Positions 32,243-41,602 of a stretch of DNA of 64,000 bases are shown in pieces. Where the stretch lies: positions 1-64,000 of the forward strand of contig NZ_PKOZ01000003.1 of NCBI RefSeq assembly GCF_002946355.1. The letters are read 5' to 3'. The DNA is from Pradoshia eiseniae (GTDB lineage: Bacteria > Bacillota > Bacilli > Bacillales > Pradoshiaceae). A program made the position numbers and the translations under genes. Numbering within the stretch: position 1 is the first letter of the stretch; every line of letters begins with the position of its first letter. The notes beneath the pieces were generated by a model. That model was not told where the DNA came from. It did not search any database and saw only the letters and a program-made list of their open reading frames with translations.

Positions 32243-33274
32243 TTATTCAAGACCTGCGGCATAAGCATGATAGACTTCTCCAATAATCCCCTTCATCTGA
32301 TGCACACCCGTATCTGTGTTGGTCATGACGATCAAGCCTGTTCCTTTATAAGGATAACTAACCATGATTGACTGGAAACCCGCTCCCCAGCCAAGCGATG
32401 AAATTTCGAGTTCTCTCTTAGAACCTTCTAAAAACACTCCTAGTCCGGTGAACGCTTGACTGCCTTGCGGGGTTATCATTTCTTCAGCTTTGCTTACAGA
32501 AAGCCCAAGCTTACTTCTTCCCTTCAACGAATGCATGAGCTCTATGGTTAATTTGGATAAATCTGAAGGAGTTGTCCATAATCCGGCTGCAGCGGCATAA
32601 GGATAAATCGGATATTTGCCATCAATCACCGCTCCGTATTTATTATGGCCGCAGCTAAACGAACACAATTCCTCTTCAGAAACCTCCATGGTTAACGTGC
32701 TGTTTTGCATGTTTAATGGCTGAAAGATGGATTCCTTTACGATTTCTGCAAATGACTCTCCCGTCACGTCTTCTATCAGCTGTTGGATGATGCAATAGCC
32801 TGCATCTGAATAATAGAATTCGCTCTCCGGTTCATATTTAACTTCAATAGACTCCTTGCAATAAGAGGTCTTCCCATTTAATAATTCAGCCAGCCTTGGA
32901 ATGCCATCCTTCCCGTTAAGCTCTGCAAAACTATTTTCAGGGTCTATAATGCCGGACTGATGACTCAGCAAGCTCCGTAAGGTTACAGGTCTCACCTTTG
33001 TAAAATCATTTAAGGGGATTTTCCAAGATGATAATTTTTCGTTCACATCCTCATCTAAATTCACTTTGCCTTTTTCACTCAGCACCATAATGAGCATGGA
33101 GGTTAAGAGCTTGCTGATGGAACAGGCATTAAATAAAGATTGGCGATTAATCTGTTTTTCCGTCCCTGCCTTCAGCACACCATACTGTTCCAGCCGTTTA
33201 ATCTCCGCATTTGTTATGACGGAAACACTCATGCCAGCTATATGATAATGCTCCCTCCGCTCCTTAATATTCAT
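32243..33274 (-). CDS. Serine beta-lactamase-fold hydrolase (class C / PBP4* type)
   Basis: 343 residues. SxxK is in CSISKLLT near residue 52, YxN is replaced by YSD in FYYSDAGYCI, and the third motif region is SSLGWGAGF. This is the usual pattern of the wide beta-lactamase/D-aminopeptidase/esterase family. There is no signal peptide, so a cytosolic esterase or peptidase is more likely than cell-wall work. Start ATG 33274, with GGAGG ahead of the GTG at 33286. Confidence 0.85.
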   Translation of the reverse strand: MNIKERREHYHIAGMSVSVITNAEIKRLEQYGVLKAGTEKQINRQSLFNACSISKLLTSMLIMVLSEKGKVNLDEDVNEKLSSWKIPLNDFTKVRPVTLRSLLSHQSGIIDPENSFAELNGKDGIPRLAELLNGKTSYCKESIEVKYEPESEFYYSDAGYCIIQQLIEDVTGESFAEIVKESIFQPLNMQNSTLTMEVSEEELCSFSCGHNKYGAVIDGKYPIYPYAAAAGLWTTPSDLSKLTIELMHSLKGRSKLGLSVSKAEEMITPQGSQAFTGLGVFLEGSKRELEISSLGWGAGFQSIMVSYPYKGTGLIVMTNTDTGVHQMKGIIGEVYHAYAAGLE

Positions 33275-33313
33275 ATCCGTAAGCACCTCCGTTCCAAAAG
33301 GCTTTTCGCTTAT

Positions 33314-33787
33314 TCATTGGTGTAAATGCTTTTTCATCAAAATAAAGGTAACTGGATGTCCAAAGAAATCGCTCTTGTTTTCTTTCACCACCTGAAATCC
33401 TTCTTTCTCATAGAAAGAAATATTCCGATTCCCCTTATAAACGGTAAGCGATATGGAATCAGCTTCCTTGAATTTAGAAAGGCCCGTTTCCAATAGGCAT
33501 TTTCCAACTCCTTTTCCTTGGTAATTTGGATGAAGATAGATGGATTCTAAAAATACATCTTTGTCACCTGAGAAAAACGCATATCCCATCATCACGCCAT
33601 TGCTTTCAGCAACCAAGTTTATGGAGGATTTAAACCTGTTATCCATTGCCTCATTCGAATAAGCTTCTTTCAAAACCTTATCCTGTATCTCTGCTGGTAT
33701 GAACGATGTATATGTATCCCTCCAAGTGTCTGCAGCAATCATTCTGACGCGTTCTACATCTAGGTAGTTCATCTCTCTAATAACCAT
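33314..33787 (-). CDS. GNAT acetyltransferase
   Basis: 157 residues. Acetyl-CoA site LHPNYQGKGVGKCLLE (about 87-102), C-terminal YEKEGFQVV and a final beta strand FILMKK. N-terminal IREMNYLDVERVRMIAADTW fits small-molecule GNATs. First of five GNAT genes within 3.4 kb. Acceptor unknown. Confidence 0.9.
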   Translation of the reverse strand: MVIREMNYLDVERVRMIAADTWRDTYTSFIPAEIQDKVLKEAYSNEAMDNRFKSSINLVAESNGVMMGYAFFSGDKDVFLESIYLHPNYQGKGVGKCLLETGLSKFKEADSISLTVYKGNRNISFYEKEGFQVVKENKSDFFGHPVTFILMKKHLHQ

Positions 33788-33874
33788 AATTCACCTCTTT
33801 AGATGGTCTGTATAAAGGAAAGCTAAAGAATAGTATTCTTCATTCTTCGTTCAAATCCTCCTTTGAATGAACAA

Positions 33875-33904
33875 CAAAAAAGCCATATCCTCAAGGATAT
33901 AGCT
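33875..33904 (-). terminator. Intrinsic terminator
   Basis: Minus strand GCTATATCC-TTGA-GGATATGGC followed by T6, 14 nt after the stop codon of the GNAT gene at 33918. Confidence 0.75.
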
Positions 33905-33917
33905 AGCATATTTATTA

Positions 33918-34394
33918 CTATAATTCTTTTATATACCAGGCATCCATCGTACCATGCTCTGACCCATCCAGCGGTTTTTCAAGCTGGCGGAAACCAAATT
34001 TAGCGTACAGGAGGTTAGCCACCTCAAGTTTCTTCATGGTTTCTAAATAGCAGTATGTATAATGCTCCCTTGCAAAGTCAAGTGCTGCTTGCATGAGTTT
34101 CTTTGACAAACCCAGCCCTTGTGCATCTGGAGTGATATAGAGCTTCTGCAATTCACATATCTCTGTCTTCTGCCCAAATGGCGCAATGCCCACACCGCCA
34201 AGCACTTCATCCTCTTCATCCACGACAACCCAGTACTTTGCATTAGGCTGCTCCCTGTAGAATTGAGCTAAACTGCCAAGCTGCGGATCGTAATAGGCTG
34301 TTCCCGGAATATCTAACTCAAATGATTCCAGTGATCGCTTGATAATTTGTTCGATTGTCTTATTATCTTTTTCTTCAATAGGCCGAATCCGCAT
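33918..34394 (-). CDS. GNAT acetyltransferase
   Basis: 158 residues. Starts RIRPIEEKDNKTIEQIIKRS, has the CoA loop TPDAQGLGLSKKLMQAAL (about 88-105) and LYAKFGFRQLEKP. The order PFGQKTEICELQKLYI before the loop is typical of PhnO/YitI-like GNATs. ATG at 34394. Confidence 0.9.
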   Translation of the reverse strand: MRIRPIEEKDNKTIEQIIKRSLESFELDIPGTAYYDPQLGSLAQFYREQPNAKYWVVVDEEDEVLGGVGIAPFGQKTEICELQKLYITPDAQGLGLSKKLMQAALDFAREHYTYCYLETMKKLEVANLLYAKFGFRQLEKPLDGSEHGTMDAWYIKEL

Positions 34395-34533
34395 TCATAC
34401 TCCCCCAGTTGTCATCAACAATTTCTGTCTCTCTTTAAATAATTCTATTATATTTTCTCTCATAATCAAACACACTGCTATTATCAACGCCATTATAGCT
34501 GCCTGTTTGTGAAAATAGGGGGCATCTTCCATC

Positions 34534-34956
34534 TTAATTAACTGCTAGCCACTTAGTAATTATTTCGCGAAGCTGTTCTTCTTTGGCTCTAACATCTTTT
34601 TTATTCGTAAAGTGAATCATAGCTCTGTCAACTGCTTTCCATTCCAATAGTCCTCTAGTATCTTCAATCAGCGGTTCCTTTGTATTTCGTTCTTTTACTT
34701 TAGCCCCACAATGAAATATGAGTCGAAAAAACCCTTTTCCCTTAAGATTGAATGTAATTCGGTCTTCCCCCTCATAACAGAAACTAGGTGCATTCCATTT
34801 AATGTGTTCCGTTATTCTATCATCCGTGCTTAAAATGATCTTTCGAACCTCTTCTATTTCTTCTTTAAATGGATGTTCAAGGTTGTTCATGAATTCTGCT
34901 ACCTGTTCAGGTCCAGTCAACTTTTTACTTTTGCCTGCTTTTTTATTTGTTGTCAT
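34534..34956 (-). CDS. DUF1801 (YdhG/iron-chaperone-like fold) protein
   Basis: 140 residues. After a Lys-rich start (TTNKKAGKSKKL) come VAEFMNNLEHPFKEEIEEVR, IKWNAPSFCYEGEDRITF and FHCGAKVKERN, the order of DUF1801 proteins. Family members are small cytosolic proteins without settled function. Confidence 0.8.
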   Translation of the reverse strand: MTTNKKAGKSKKLTGPEQVAEFMNNLEHPFKEEIEEVRKIILSTDDRITEHIKWNAPSFCYEGEDRITFNLKGKGFFRLIFHCGAKVKERNTKEPLIEDTRGLLEWKAVDRAMIHFTNKKDVRAKEEQLREIITKWLAVN

Positions 34957-35020
34957 TATTATTTAATCACCCCTTACATCCTTAGTATTTACCTGCATAT
35001 GACCATCTAACTTATCTGAA

Positions 35021-35509
35021 CTACTTAGCTTTAGCTATAACGGGGTTTATGTTTAACTCCATGTTCAAAAACTCAAACGTGCTACCATTTGTTTTTTGCA
35101 TCATCATCCCGACTTCTTCAAATCCCATTTTCCGATAGACCTTTATAGCTCTTTCATTAAATGCAGCCACAGATAAGGTAATCTTTTCAGCACGAAATTC
35201 CGACTTAATAAAGTCAATGGAAGCCTTTAGAAATTCTGTCCCCTTCCCCCGCCCAGTTAAGGAAGGCTTCATCCCTAATCCAATTTTAAAAGTCCTATTA
35301 CCCACTCTTGCCACACTCAAAAAAGCGACTAGTTCATCCTTATATGTCACGGCAAACATCGTTTCCCCTCTTGTTTCCGGATTCAAGAATTCCGACAAAT
35401 CTTCCTGATCGGCTTCCATATCATAGAAGGAATATTCGCCATCATAATGCCAGGTATAGGCGATATCTTCCGCTTGCTCTTGTGTCATACTGGTAAATTG
35501 ATATTCCAC
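35021..35509 (-). CDS. GNAT acetyltransferase
   Basis: 162 residues. EQAEDIAYTWHYDGEYSFYD at the N-terminus, CoA loop MKPSLTGRGKGTEFLKA (about 84-100) and NERAIKVYRKMGFEEV. It is a clear paralogue of the gene at 36207-36680, which shares GIGMKP-LTG-G-G and FNERAI-Y-K-GF. Confidence 0.9.
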   Translation of the reverse strand: MEYQFTSMTQEQAEDIAYTWHYDGEYSFYDMEADQEDLSEFLNPETRGETMFAVTYKDELVAFLSVARVGNRTFKIGLGMKPSLTGRGKGTEFLKASIDFIKSEFRAEKITLSVAAFNERAIKVYRKMGFEEVGMMMQKTNGSTFEFLNMELNINPVIAKAK

Positions 35510-35598
35510 TTTCCAGTCCTCCCTTTAAATCTTTTCATTAACCCAGAACAGAACAAATCCAGCTCCTTGAGTTCGCCTTTCATCATCATTCCTCTGGA

Positions 35599-36156
35599 TT
35601 ACTTCGGGAGCTCCTTCCAGTCCTCAGCCAAAAGCCCATAAATAATCTGGTCCTCATAATGGTCATACAACCATTCCGCCTGCCTTATTCTGCCTTCTTC
35701 CTTAAAGCCGAATTTCTCAGGTAAGGCACGACTTCGTTCATTTCCAGCTGCTATAAAGGCCTCAATTCTATTTAGTTTCAATTGTTGAAACCCATAATCG
35801 ATCACAGCCTTGAATGATTTTGACATAATCCCTTTTCCTTGAAACTCATTACCTAACCAATAGCCTATTTCCCCTGCTCTATTCGTCTTATCAACCTCAT
35901 TAAACCCAATCGTCCCCGCCATTCGACCATTGTAGAGAATGGCAAACCACATCGGATACCCGCCATTTTCCGCTAATAATGCTATTCTTAATGTTAAACT
36001 TTCATTTGTATCCTCCTGGCTATGAACTGTGTCTATCCAGGTAATCCAAGTCTTTAGATGCTCCTTTGAATTCATGATTAATTGATGAAATTCCTCTTCA
36101 TCATCCTCCGTAAATAGTCTTAAAGATACTTCTTGATCAATCATATGGCTAATCAC
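35599..36156 (-). CDS. GNAT acetyltransferase (RimJ/RimL type)
   Basis: 185 residues. CoA loop NEFQGKGIMSKSFKAV (about 111-126), then NRIEAFIAAGNERSRALPEK and a WLYDHYEDQIIYGLL end. It shares this end and the HLKTWITWID start with the gene at 19817, so the two are paralogues about 16 kb apart. Confidence 0.9.
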   Translation of the reverse strand: MISHMIDQEVSLRLFTEDDEEEFHQLIMNSKEHLKTWITWIDTVHSQEDTNESLTLRIALLAENGGYPMWFAILYNGRMAGTIGFNEVDKTNRAGEIGYWLGNEFQGKGIMSKSFKAVIDYGFQQLKLNRIEAFIAAGNERSRALPEKFGFKEEGRIRQAEWLYDHYEDQIIYGLLAEDWKELPK

Positions 36157-36206
36157 ATCTTCACATCCTTAAAAATATCGGCCATTGGACAGCCTTGACC
36201 TTAACT

Positions 36207-36680
36207 TTATCGTTCCTTCACCATTGCGATAAATCTCGTTGTAGCCTTGTTAAATCCCATCCTCTGCACAAATCCAAATTTCTTATAAAGATGAATGGCT
36301 CTTTCGTTAAATTTCGCCACCGTCAGGCGAATGGGAACTCCTTCATAATTGTCTTGCACGTATCGAAGGACAAAGGAAAAGAAGGTGCTGCCATGCCCCT
36401 GTCCTGTTAACTCAGGCTTCATCCCAATCCCTAAGTCAACCATAGCCTCTGAATAGGCACCAAATTGGCGGCCAGCCGGGACTTGGGCAGAGTCTCCTGT
36501 ACAAAAAAATCCAATCAAGCTATTATTTTGATCCAGCACGATTGAATAAGAACCCCCTAGCAATTCCTTCAAAGAATCAGGATTTACCTCATTATTGTAA
36601 AAGTCATAGGGAGATTCATAGCGCCAATTCAAAATTTCTACTGCATAATCTTCATCCATATTCCTTATTGTGAATTTCAT
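36207..36680 (-). CDS. GNAT acetyltransferase
   Basis: 157 residues from ATG at 36680, which lies 5 nt after GGAAGGGG; a longer frame to 36695 is less likely. It has AVEILNWRYESPYDFYNNEV, CoA loop MKPELTGQGHGSTFFSF, and FNERAIHLYKKFGF. Paralogue of 35021-35509. Confidence 0.9.
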   Translation of the reverse strand: MKFTIRNMDEDYAVEILNWRYESPYDFYNNEVNPDSLKELLGGSYSIVLDQNNSLIGFFCTGDSAQVPAGRQFGAYSEAMVDLGIGMKPELTGQGHGSTFFSFVLRYVQDNYEGVPIRLTVAKFNERAIHLYKKFGFVQRMGFNKATTRFIAMVKER

Positions 36681-36763
36681 CTTATCCCCTTCCATTCTGC
36701 CTTAAAATAATATTCTTCATGAATAAACAAATCCCTTCTTCCATATTCCTATTGCGGCATAAG

Positions 36764-36786
36764 AAAAGGCTGCCCATTGGACAGCC
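36764..36786 (-). terminator. Intrinsic terminator at the end of the paa operon
   Basis: Minus strand GGCTGTCC-AAT-GGGCAGCC followed by TTTTC, 28 nt after the paaX stop codon. Confidence 0.7.
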
Positions 36787-36814
36787 ATGACACTTAGAAG
36801 GGATACCTTTCAAA

Positions 36815-37696
36815 TCAATCATTTATATATGGATGCGCATAGGCATCATACTGTTTATCCTTATTTCTCAGCTCATTATCCTTTTCAAAGATGTGCTCAA
36901 AAAAGCGGCTCGCAGGCTCAGCCAGTAATTCATAGTATTGCTTGAAGAGCATGGCTGCCGGGCTTCCGGACCAGACTTCAGGGAGTAATTCCTTCGGCAG
37001 TCCTGGGTCAACGAATAGGGATTTCCGGTATTCATGAACCAAATAGGTCCGGGCAACGAAGCATTCCGCATCACTCATTTGTCCCTTTTGGAGCAAGTTT
37101 TGGTGGATGATGTATTTTTCGCTGTAGTTTTTGATGAAGTTCCTATATTTCTCATCGGTCAATTCCAGTGACCAGCTCCGCCTTACGATGGATTCGAAAG
37201 AATGCGGACCTAAATATTCCGAGATAAAGAAGTCCACGTATACCTCAATCTCGTATTTTCTGATAATCAGCTGCACTTCTTCCTCCAAATCGTTCGGGCT
37301 GATCCATACGCTGTTCGTGAAGCTGCCAAAGCCGCTCCATATCAATTCTTTCCTTAGCTCATCCCGCAAATGCCGTTTATCCTCTGGAATGGAATAAAAG
37401 AGCATGCGCCATTTCCCATCCCAGGAGTGCGGTTTCACCCTGAATATCCGTTTCCCTGCCTCATCAATTCGTTTGATGCCTTGTTCGGTTAAGAAATAAT
37501 AGCTTTTATTCCCTGCCCTCTCGGATTGGACCCAGCCATTTTTGTACATCCGGGACATGGCCACTCTCACCGCCTGCTCATTATGACCAAAGGCATCGAG
37601 GAGCTGAATCAGGCTGCCTACCCAAATTTTATTTCCGTAATGACGGATATAATCCCCATAAATTGTAAATATCATTGATTGTGTATTGTCCGGCAT
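36815..37696 (-). CDS. paaX: PaaX, phenylacetyl-CoA-responsive repressor
   Basis: 293 residues, the normal PaaX length. It begins with a winged helix (SMIFTIYGDYIRHYGNKIWV, EQAVRVAMSRMYKNGWVQSE, LTEQGIKRIDEAGKRI), then the middle domain with KPHSWDGKWRMLFYSIPEDK, and an Arg/Tyr-rich C-terminal domain. In known systems PaaX binds its own operators and is released by phenylacetyl-CoA. It is the last gene of the paa cluster, 146 nt after paaJ. Confidence 0.95.
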   Translation of the reverse strand: MPDNTQSMIFTIYGDYIRHYGNKIWVGSLIQLLDAFGHNEQAVRVAMSRMYKNGWVQSERAGNKSYYFLTEQGIKRIDEAGKRIFRVKPHSWDGKWRMLFYSIPEDKRHLRDELRKELIWSGFGSFTNSVWISPNDLEEEVQLIIRKYEIEVYVDFFISEYLGPHSFESIVRRSWSLELTDEKYRNFIKNYSEKYIIHQNLLQKGQMSDAECFVARTYLVHEYRKSLFVDPGLPKELLPEVWSGSPAAMLFKQYYELLAEPASRFFEHIFEKDNELRNKDKQYDAYAHPYIND

Positions 37697-37842
37697 GTTA
37701 TCACTCTTTCTACCCGCATAAAGGTTCGTCCCATTCTATTCAACAAGAGCTTCACTGTGCTTGTCATGTCGAATAATCTTTTACCAGTCATTCCTATTTT
37801 ATCATTCGTTTAATCATTCCGTAAATTCAGACAATCAATTAA

Positions 37843-39045
37843 TCAGGATTCCTTTTGGACAATGACTGAGATGCCTTGACCAACTCCAACACACATAGTC
37901 GCCAGTCCGTATTGGACGTCTGTTTTCTTCATCTCATGAATTAAGGTCGTCAGGATCCGTGCTCCGCTCGCACCTAATGGATGACCCAGCGCAATGGCTC
38001 CCCCGTTCACATTGACGATATCCGGATTCAGCTCTAATTGACGAATGCATTCAAGCGATTGGGATGCAAATGCTTCATTCAGTTCAACTAAATCGATATC
38101 TCCCACTGTCAGCCCCGCCCGCTTAAGCGCTTTTTTGGTTGAATAAATCGGTCCTATGCCCATCACCGACGGCTCTACCCCTGATGTCGCGCTTGTCACA
38201 TATTTCGCGAGTGGTTTGACGCCTAACTCACTCGCTTTCTCCGCACTCATGATTAAGAGAGCTGATGCTCCGTCATTGACGCCGGATGCGTTCCCTGCCG
38301 TCACCGTGCCGCCAGGGAATATCGGATTCAAGCGGCCCAGCTTTTCAATTGAAGTATCAGCTCGGGGATGTTCATCTTTATCTATGACGATTTTATTTCC
38401 TTTCCGGTCTTGTATTTCAACAGGGACGATTTCATCTGCAAAGCGGTTCCCCTCAATAGCCTTTTGTGCCTTGGTTTGGCTTTCGAGCGCGAATACGTCT
38501 TGTTCTTCACGCGATAACCCAAAGCGCTCAGCCACGTTTTCAGCTGTCTTCGGCATCGTTTCTGCCCCGTACATCTCCTCTAGCCTCTGATTCGTGAAGC
38601 GCCATCCAATTGTCGTATCCTGCAGCTCCATGGACCCACGCGGGAATTCCTTATCCGGCTTCGCCATCACATATGGAGCGCGTGTCATGCTTTCCGTTCC
38701 GCCGACAATGAATATGTCGCCTTCTCCCACGGCTATTGCTCTCGCTCCATAGATGACCGCATCAAGACCTGATCCGCATAGCCGATTGATGGTTGTTCCT
38801 GCTACTTCTACAGGCAGGCCCGCCAGCAAGGCAGACATGCGTGCAACATTCCGGTTGTCCTCCCCGGCTTGATTGGCATTCCCGAATACGACTTCCTCGA
38901 TAGCTGCAGGAGGAATGTCCGGATTTCTCTCAAGCAATGCCTTGATGACAATCGCCCCCAAATCATCGGGACGCACGCTTTTCAATTGGCCCTTATAACG
39001 GCCAATGGGTGTACGGACAGCATCCACAATTACGACTTCCCTCAT
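37843..39045 (-). CDS. paaJ: PaaJ-type thiolase (3-oxoadipyl-CoA/acetyl-CoA acyltransferase)
   Basis: 400 residues, full length. Catalytic Cys90 in [11 protein letters not shown], His in [17 protein letters not shown] and second Cys in [11 protein letters not shown]. It starts [18 protein letters not shown]. In the paa route it performs the two thiolytic steps that release acetyl-CoA, finally giving succinyl-CoA. Its ATG overlaps the paaH stop by 4 nt. Confidence 0.92.
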   Translation of the reverse strand: MREVVIVDAVRTPIGRYKGQLKSVRPDDLGAIVIKALLERNPDIPPAAIEEVVFGNANQAGEDNRNVARMSALLAGLPVEVAGTTINRLCGSGLDAVIYGARAIAVGEGDIFIVGGTESMTRAPYVMAKPDKEFPRGSMELQDTTIGWRFTNQRLEEMYGAETMPKTAENVAERFGLSREEQDVFALESQTKAQKAIEGNRFADEIVPVEIQDRKGNKIVIDKDEHPRADTSIEKLGRLNPIFPGGTVTAGNASGVNDGASALLIMSAEKASELGVKPLAKYVTSATSGVEPSVMGIGPIYSTKKALKRAGLTVGDIDLVELNEAFASQSLECIRQLELNPDIVNVNGGAIALGHPLGASGARILTTLIHEMKKTDVQYGLATMCVGVGQGISVIVQKES

Positions 39046-39917
39046 TTCTCTCCATCCCCTTTTTCCTGTTCTCTATAATCATAGACTCCCCTGCCTGATT
39101 TTTTGCCCAATCTGCCGGCTTTAACATATTGTTCAAGAAGCGGGGCAGGTCTATATTTTTCACCTAGCTTGCTATGTAGATAATTCATATTATTGAGGCG
39201 GGCGTCCAATCCGACTAAATCAACGAGCTCAAAAGGACCCATCGGGTAATTCAGCCCTAATTTAATCGCCTTATCAATTTCTTCTGGTGTCCCAAGCCCT
39301 TCCTGCAGCATAATAAATGCTTCATTCCCAACGAGGCAGCTAATCCGGCTAGTGACAAAGCCAGGAAATTCATTAATGACGACCGTTTCTTTCCCCATTC
39401 GCTCCGCAACGGACTTCACTGCGCTGACGGTCTCATCATCCGTCTCCAAACCGCGGACAATTTCAACGAGCGGCATTTTATGAACCGGGTTGAAGAAATG
39501 CATCGCAATCGTTTTCTCCGGGCGCTTCGCATATGAAGCGATTTCTGTCGGACTCATCGTCGATGTGTTCGTCGCAAAATAGCAATCCGCTTTCGCATGC
39601 TTCTCAATCGTTTCAAAAACAGCCTTCTTGATCGCTTCCTTTTCAGGTACCGCCTCAATAATCAGCTCTGCCGATGCAGCAGCCTCCTCGATTGCAGAGG
39701 AAAAAGATAGGCGCTCCCTCATTTCACCTGCCGCTGATTCACTGATCTTACCGTAACGGATTCCCTTCTCTACGATGGCTTCAATCTCTGTGCGCGCACT
39801 ATCCAATGCCCCTGGATTCACATCAACGACCGTGACATAGAATCCGCCTAAAGCACCCGTATAGGCGATTCCTCTTCCCATGACACCTGAACCAACGACC
39901 ATGATATTCGAGATCAT
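39042..39917 (-). CDS. paaH: PaaH, 3-hydroxyadipyl-CoA dehydrogenase
   Basis: 291 residues. NAD-binding VVGSGVMGRGIAYTGALGG at the start, the catalytic HFFNPVHKMPLVEIV and the C-terminal helical domain (NYPMGPFELVDLVGLDARL). It oxidises 3-hydroxyadipyl-CoA to 3-oxoadipyl-CoA with NAD. ATG at 39917, 9 nt behind AAGGGGG, is preferred to 39926. Translationally coupled with paaJ. Confidence 0.92.
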   Translation of the reverse strand: MISNIMVVGSGVMGRGIAYTGALGGFYVTVVDVNPGALDSARTEIEAIVEKGIRYGKISESAAGEMRERLSFSSAIEEAAASAELIIEAVPEKEAIKKAVFETIEKHAKADCYFATNTSTMSPTEIASYAKRPEKTIAMHFFNPVHKMPLVEIVRGLETDDETVSAVKSVAERMGKETVVINEFPGFVTSRISCLVGNEAFIMLQEGLGTPEEIDKAIKLGLNYPMGPFELVDLVGLDARLNNMNYLHSKLGEKYRPAPLLEQYVKAGRLGKKSGRGVYDYREQEKGDGEK

Positions 39918-39943
39918 TCGAAACATCCCCCTTCATATTAGAG

Positions 39944-39969
39944 AAAGGCCATTTTGGCAAATGACCTTT
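39944..39969 (-). terminator. Stem-loop between aldehyde dehydrogenase and paaH
   Basis: Minus strand AAAGGTCATT-TGCCAA-AATGGCCTTT followed by CTC rather than a long U run. It may be an RNA processing or partial termination site that lowers expression of the last three genes. Confidence 0.45.
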
Positions 39970-40000
39970 CCGCTTACACTCACATTCTATTGAACTACAC

Positions 40001-41497
40001 TTATTGGATGCCAAAAGGATTGAGCGGACGGCTTCCATAGTAGGAAACAAAGCTCTTCGTTTCCGTATATAAATCCAATGTTTCTATGCAAAGCTCACGT
40101 CCGAATCCCGATTGCTTGTAACCGCCAAATGGCGTCCCAGGGAAAGCGGAGAATGGGCAGTTAACCATGACGATTCCTGCTTGGATTTGGTTGCCGACAC
40201 GCGTTGCACGCGCTCCGTCCTTCGTCCAAATCGCTGAGCCTAAGCCGAATTCCGTATCATTCGCAAGCTTAATGGCTTCCTTTTCATCCTTAAAGGTCAT
40301 GACAACGACAACCGGCCCGAAAATTTCTTCCTTGACAGCCTTCATATCATGATTCACATTCGTAATGATGGTTGGCTCATACCAAAAACCATCTTCAAAC
40401 CCATCAACGATCGCCGCCTTGCCTCCTGTGAGGATTTCCGCTCCATCCTCCATCGCAGACTTCACGTAGCCATCGATAACGTCAAGCTGTTTCTGATCAA
40501 TAACCGCACCGACATGGCTCCCTTTATCAAACGGGTCACCCAATTGGAGTTTTTTCGTCTTTTCAGCGAATTTCTCGATAAACTCCTCATAAATATCCTC
40601 ATGAACATACAGTCTTGACCTTGCTTCACAGGATTGCCCCGTATTATAGAAGATACCGTATAATGAGCCATCCACTGCCGCATCGATATCTGCATCGTCA
40701 AACACGATATTAGGAGATTTACCGCCAAGCTCCAGAGTGACCCGCTTCAATGTTTGCGAGGCTTTGCCCATAATGTCTCGTCCGATTGGAGTAGACCCTG
40801 TGAAGGCCACCTTATCCACCAATGGATGCTCCACTAAATAATTGCCCACATCAGAGCCAGAGCCAGGGAGAACATTGACGACACCATTCGGCACACCCGC
40901 CTCTAAACAAATCTCACCAAGAATAATCGCTGTGAGTGGCGTTAAGGAAGCTGGCTTCACAATGACGGAGCAGCCCACGGCAATCGCAGGAGCGATTTTC
41001 CAGGCAGCCATCATCATTGGGTAATTCCAAGGAATGATTTGCGCACAAACCCCGACGGGCTCCTTTTCAGTATAATTATGAAACTGTCCAGCGATATTGT
41101 TGACGGAACCGCCATGACCAACAATCGCGCCGGCGTAAAACTCAAAATCCTCGATAGCCTGCATAACCTGCCCTTGGGCAGTGGAAAGTGTCTTCCCGCT
41201 GTTGAGCACCTCAAGCTCGACCAATTCATTAAATCGTGAACGCATGATTGCGGCAATCTTATTCAATACACGAGAGCGTTTATTGACAGAGGCCTTTCTC
41301 CATTTGCCATGATCGAATGCTTCCCTTGCTGCCAGCACCGCTTTCTCTGCATCCTCTTTGGTTCCTTTAGCGACTTTTGCAATTAACTCCCCTGTTGCCG
41401 GATTAATTGCTTCGATGGTTTCTCCGTTAGAGCTTTCTGTGCGCTCTCCATTAATGATTAAATGATAATAATCCCGTTTCATGTCCATTTTGCTCAT
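40001..41497 (-). CDS. Aldehyde dehydrogenase of the paa cluster
   Basis: 498 residues, complete. NAD site FTGSTPIGRDIM, general base Glu in TLELGGKSPN, nucleophile Cys in NTGQSCEARSRLYV, and EEIFGPVVVV. It has no C-terminal MaoC-like hydratase, so it is not PaaZ. Two roles are possible: oxidation of phenylacetaldehyde feeding PaaK, or oxidation of the 3-oxo-5,6-dehydrosuberyl-CoA semialdehyde that PaaZ handles elsewhere. Its place between paaG and paaH, and the lack of paaZ, favour the second (inference). Start ATG 41497. Confidence 0.9.
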   Translation of the reverse strand: MSKMDMKRDYYHLIINGERTESSNGETIEAINPATGELIAKVAKGTKEDAEKAVLAAREAFDHGKWRKASVNKRSRVLNKIAAIMRSRFNELVELEVLNSGKTLSTAQGQVMQAIEDFEFYAGAIVGHGGSVNNIAGQFHNYTEKEPVGVCAQIIPWNYPMMMAAWKIAPAIAVGCSVIVKPASLTPLTAIILGEICLEAGVPNGVVNVLPGSGSDVGNYLVEHPLVDKVAFTGSTPIGRDIMGKASQTLKRVTLELGGKSPNIVFDDADIDAAVDGSLYGIFYNTGQSCEARSRLYVHEDIYEEFIEKFAEKTKKLQLGDPFDKGSHVGAVIDQKQLDVIDGYVKSAMEDGAEILTGGKAAIVDGFEDGFWYEPTIITNVNHDMKAVKEEIFGPVVVVMTFKDEKEAIKLANDTEFGLGSAIWTKDGARATRVGNQIQAGIVMVNCPFSAFPGTPFGGYKQSGFGRELCIETLDLYTETKSFVSYYGSRPLNPFGIQ

Positions 41498-41602
41498 TTG
41501 TGGTGTTTCCTGTACTTTAGCTATTGGAATCTACCCCTTTTATTGTTAGATTTTCGCTGCATGGCGAATGAAAAGCTTTGGTGCTCTTGAATGATTTTCC
41601 CC

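Noticed and set aside
38156-38590. Plus-strand open frame of 144 codons inside paaJ
   Set aside because: Shadow of the thiolase reading frame with biased third positions and no ribosome site.
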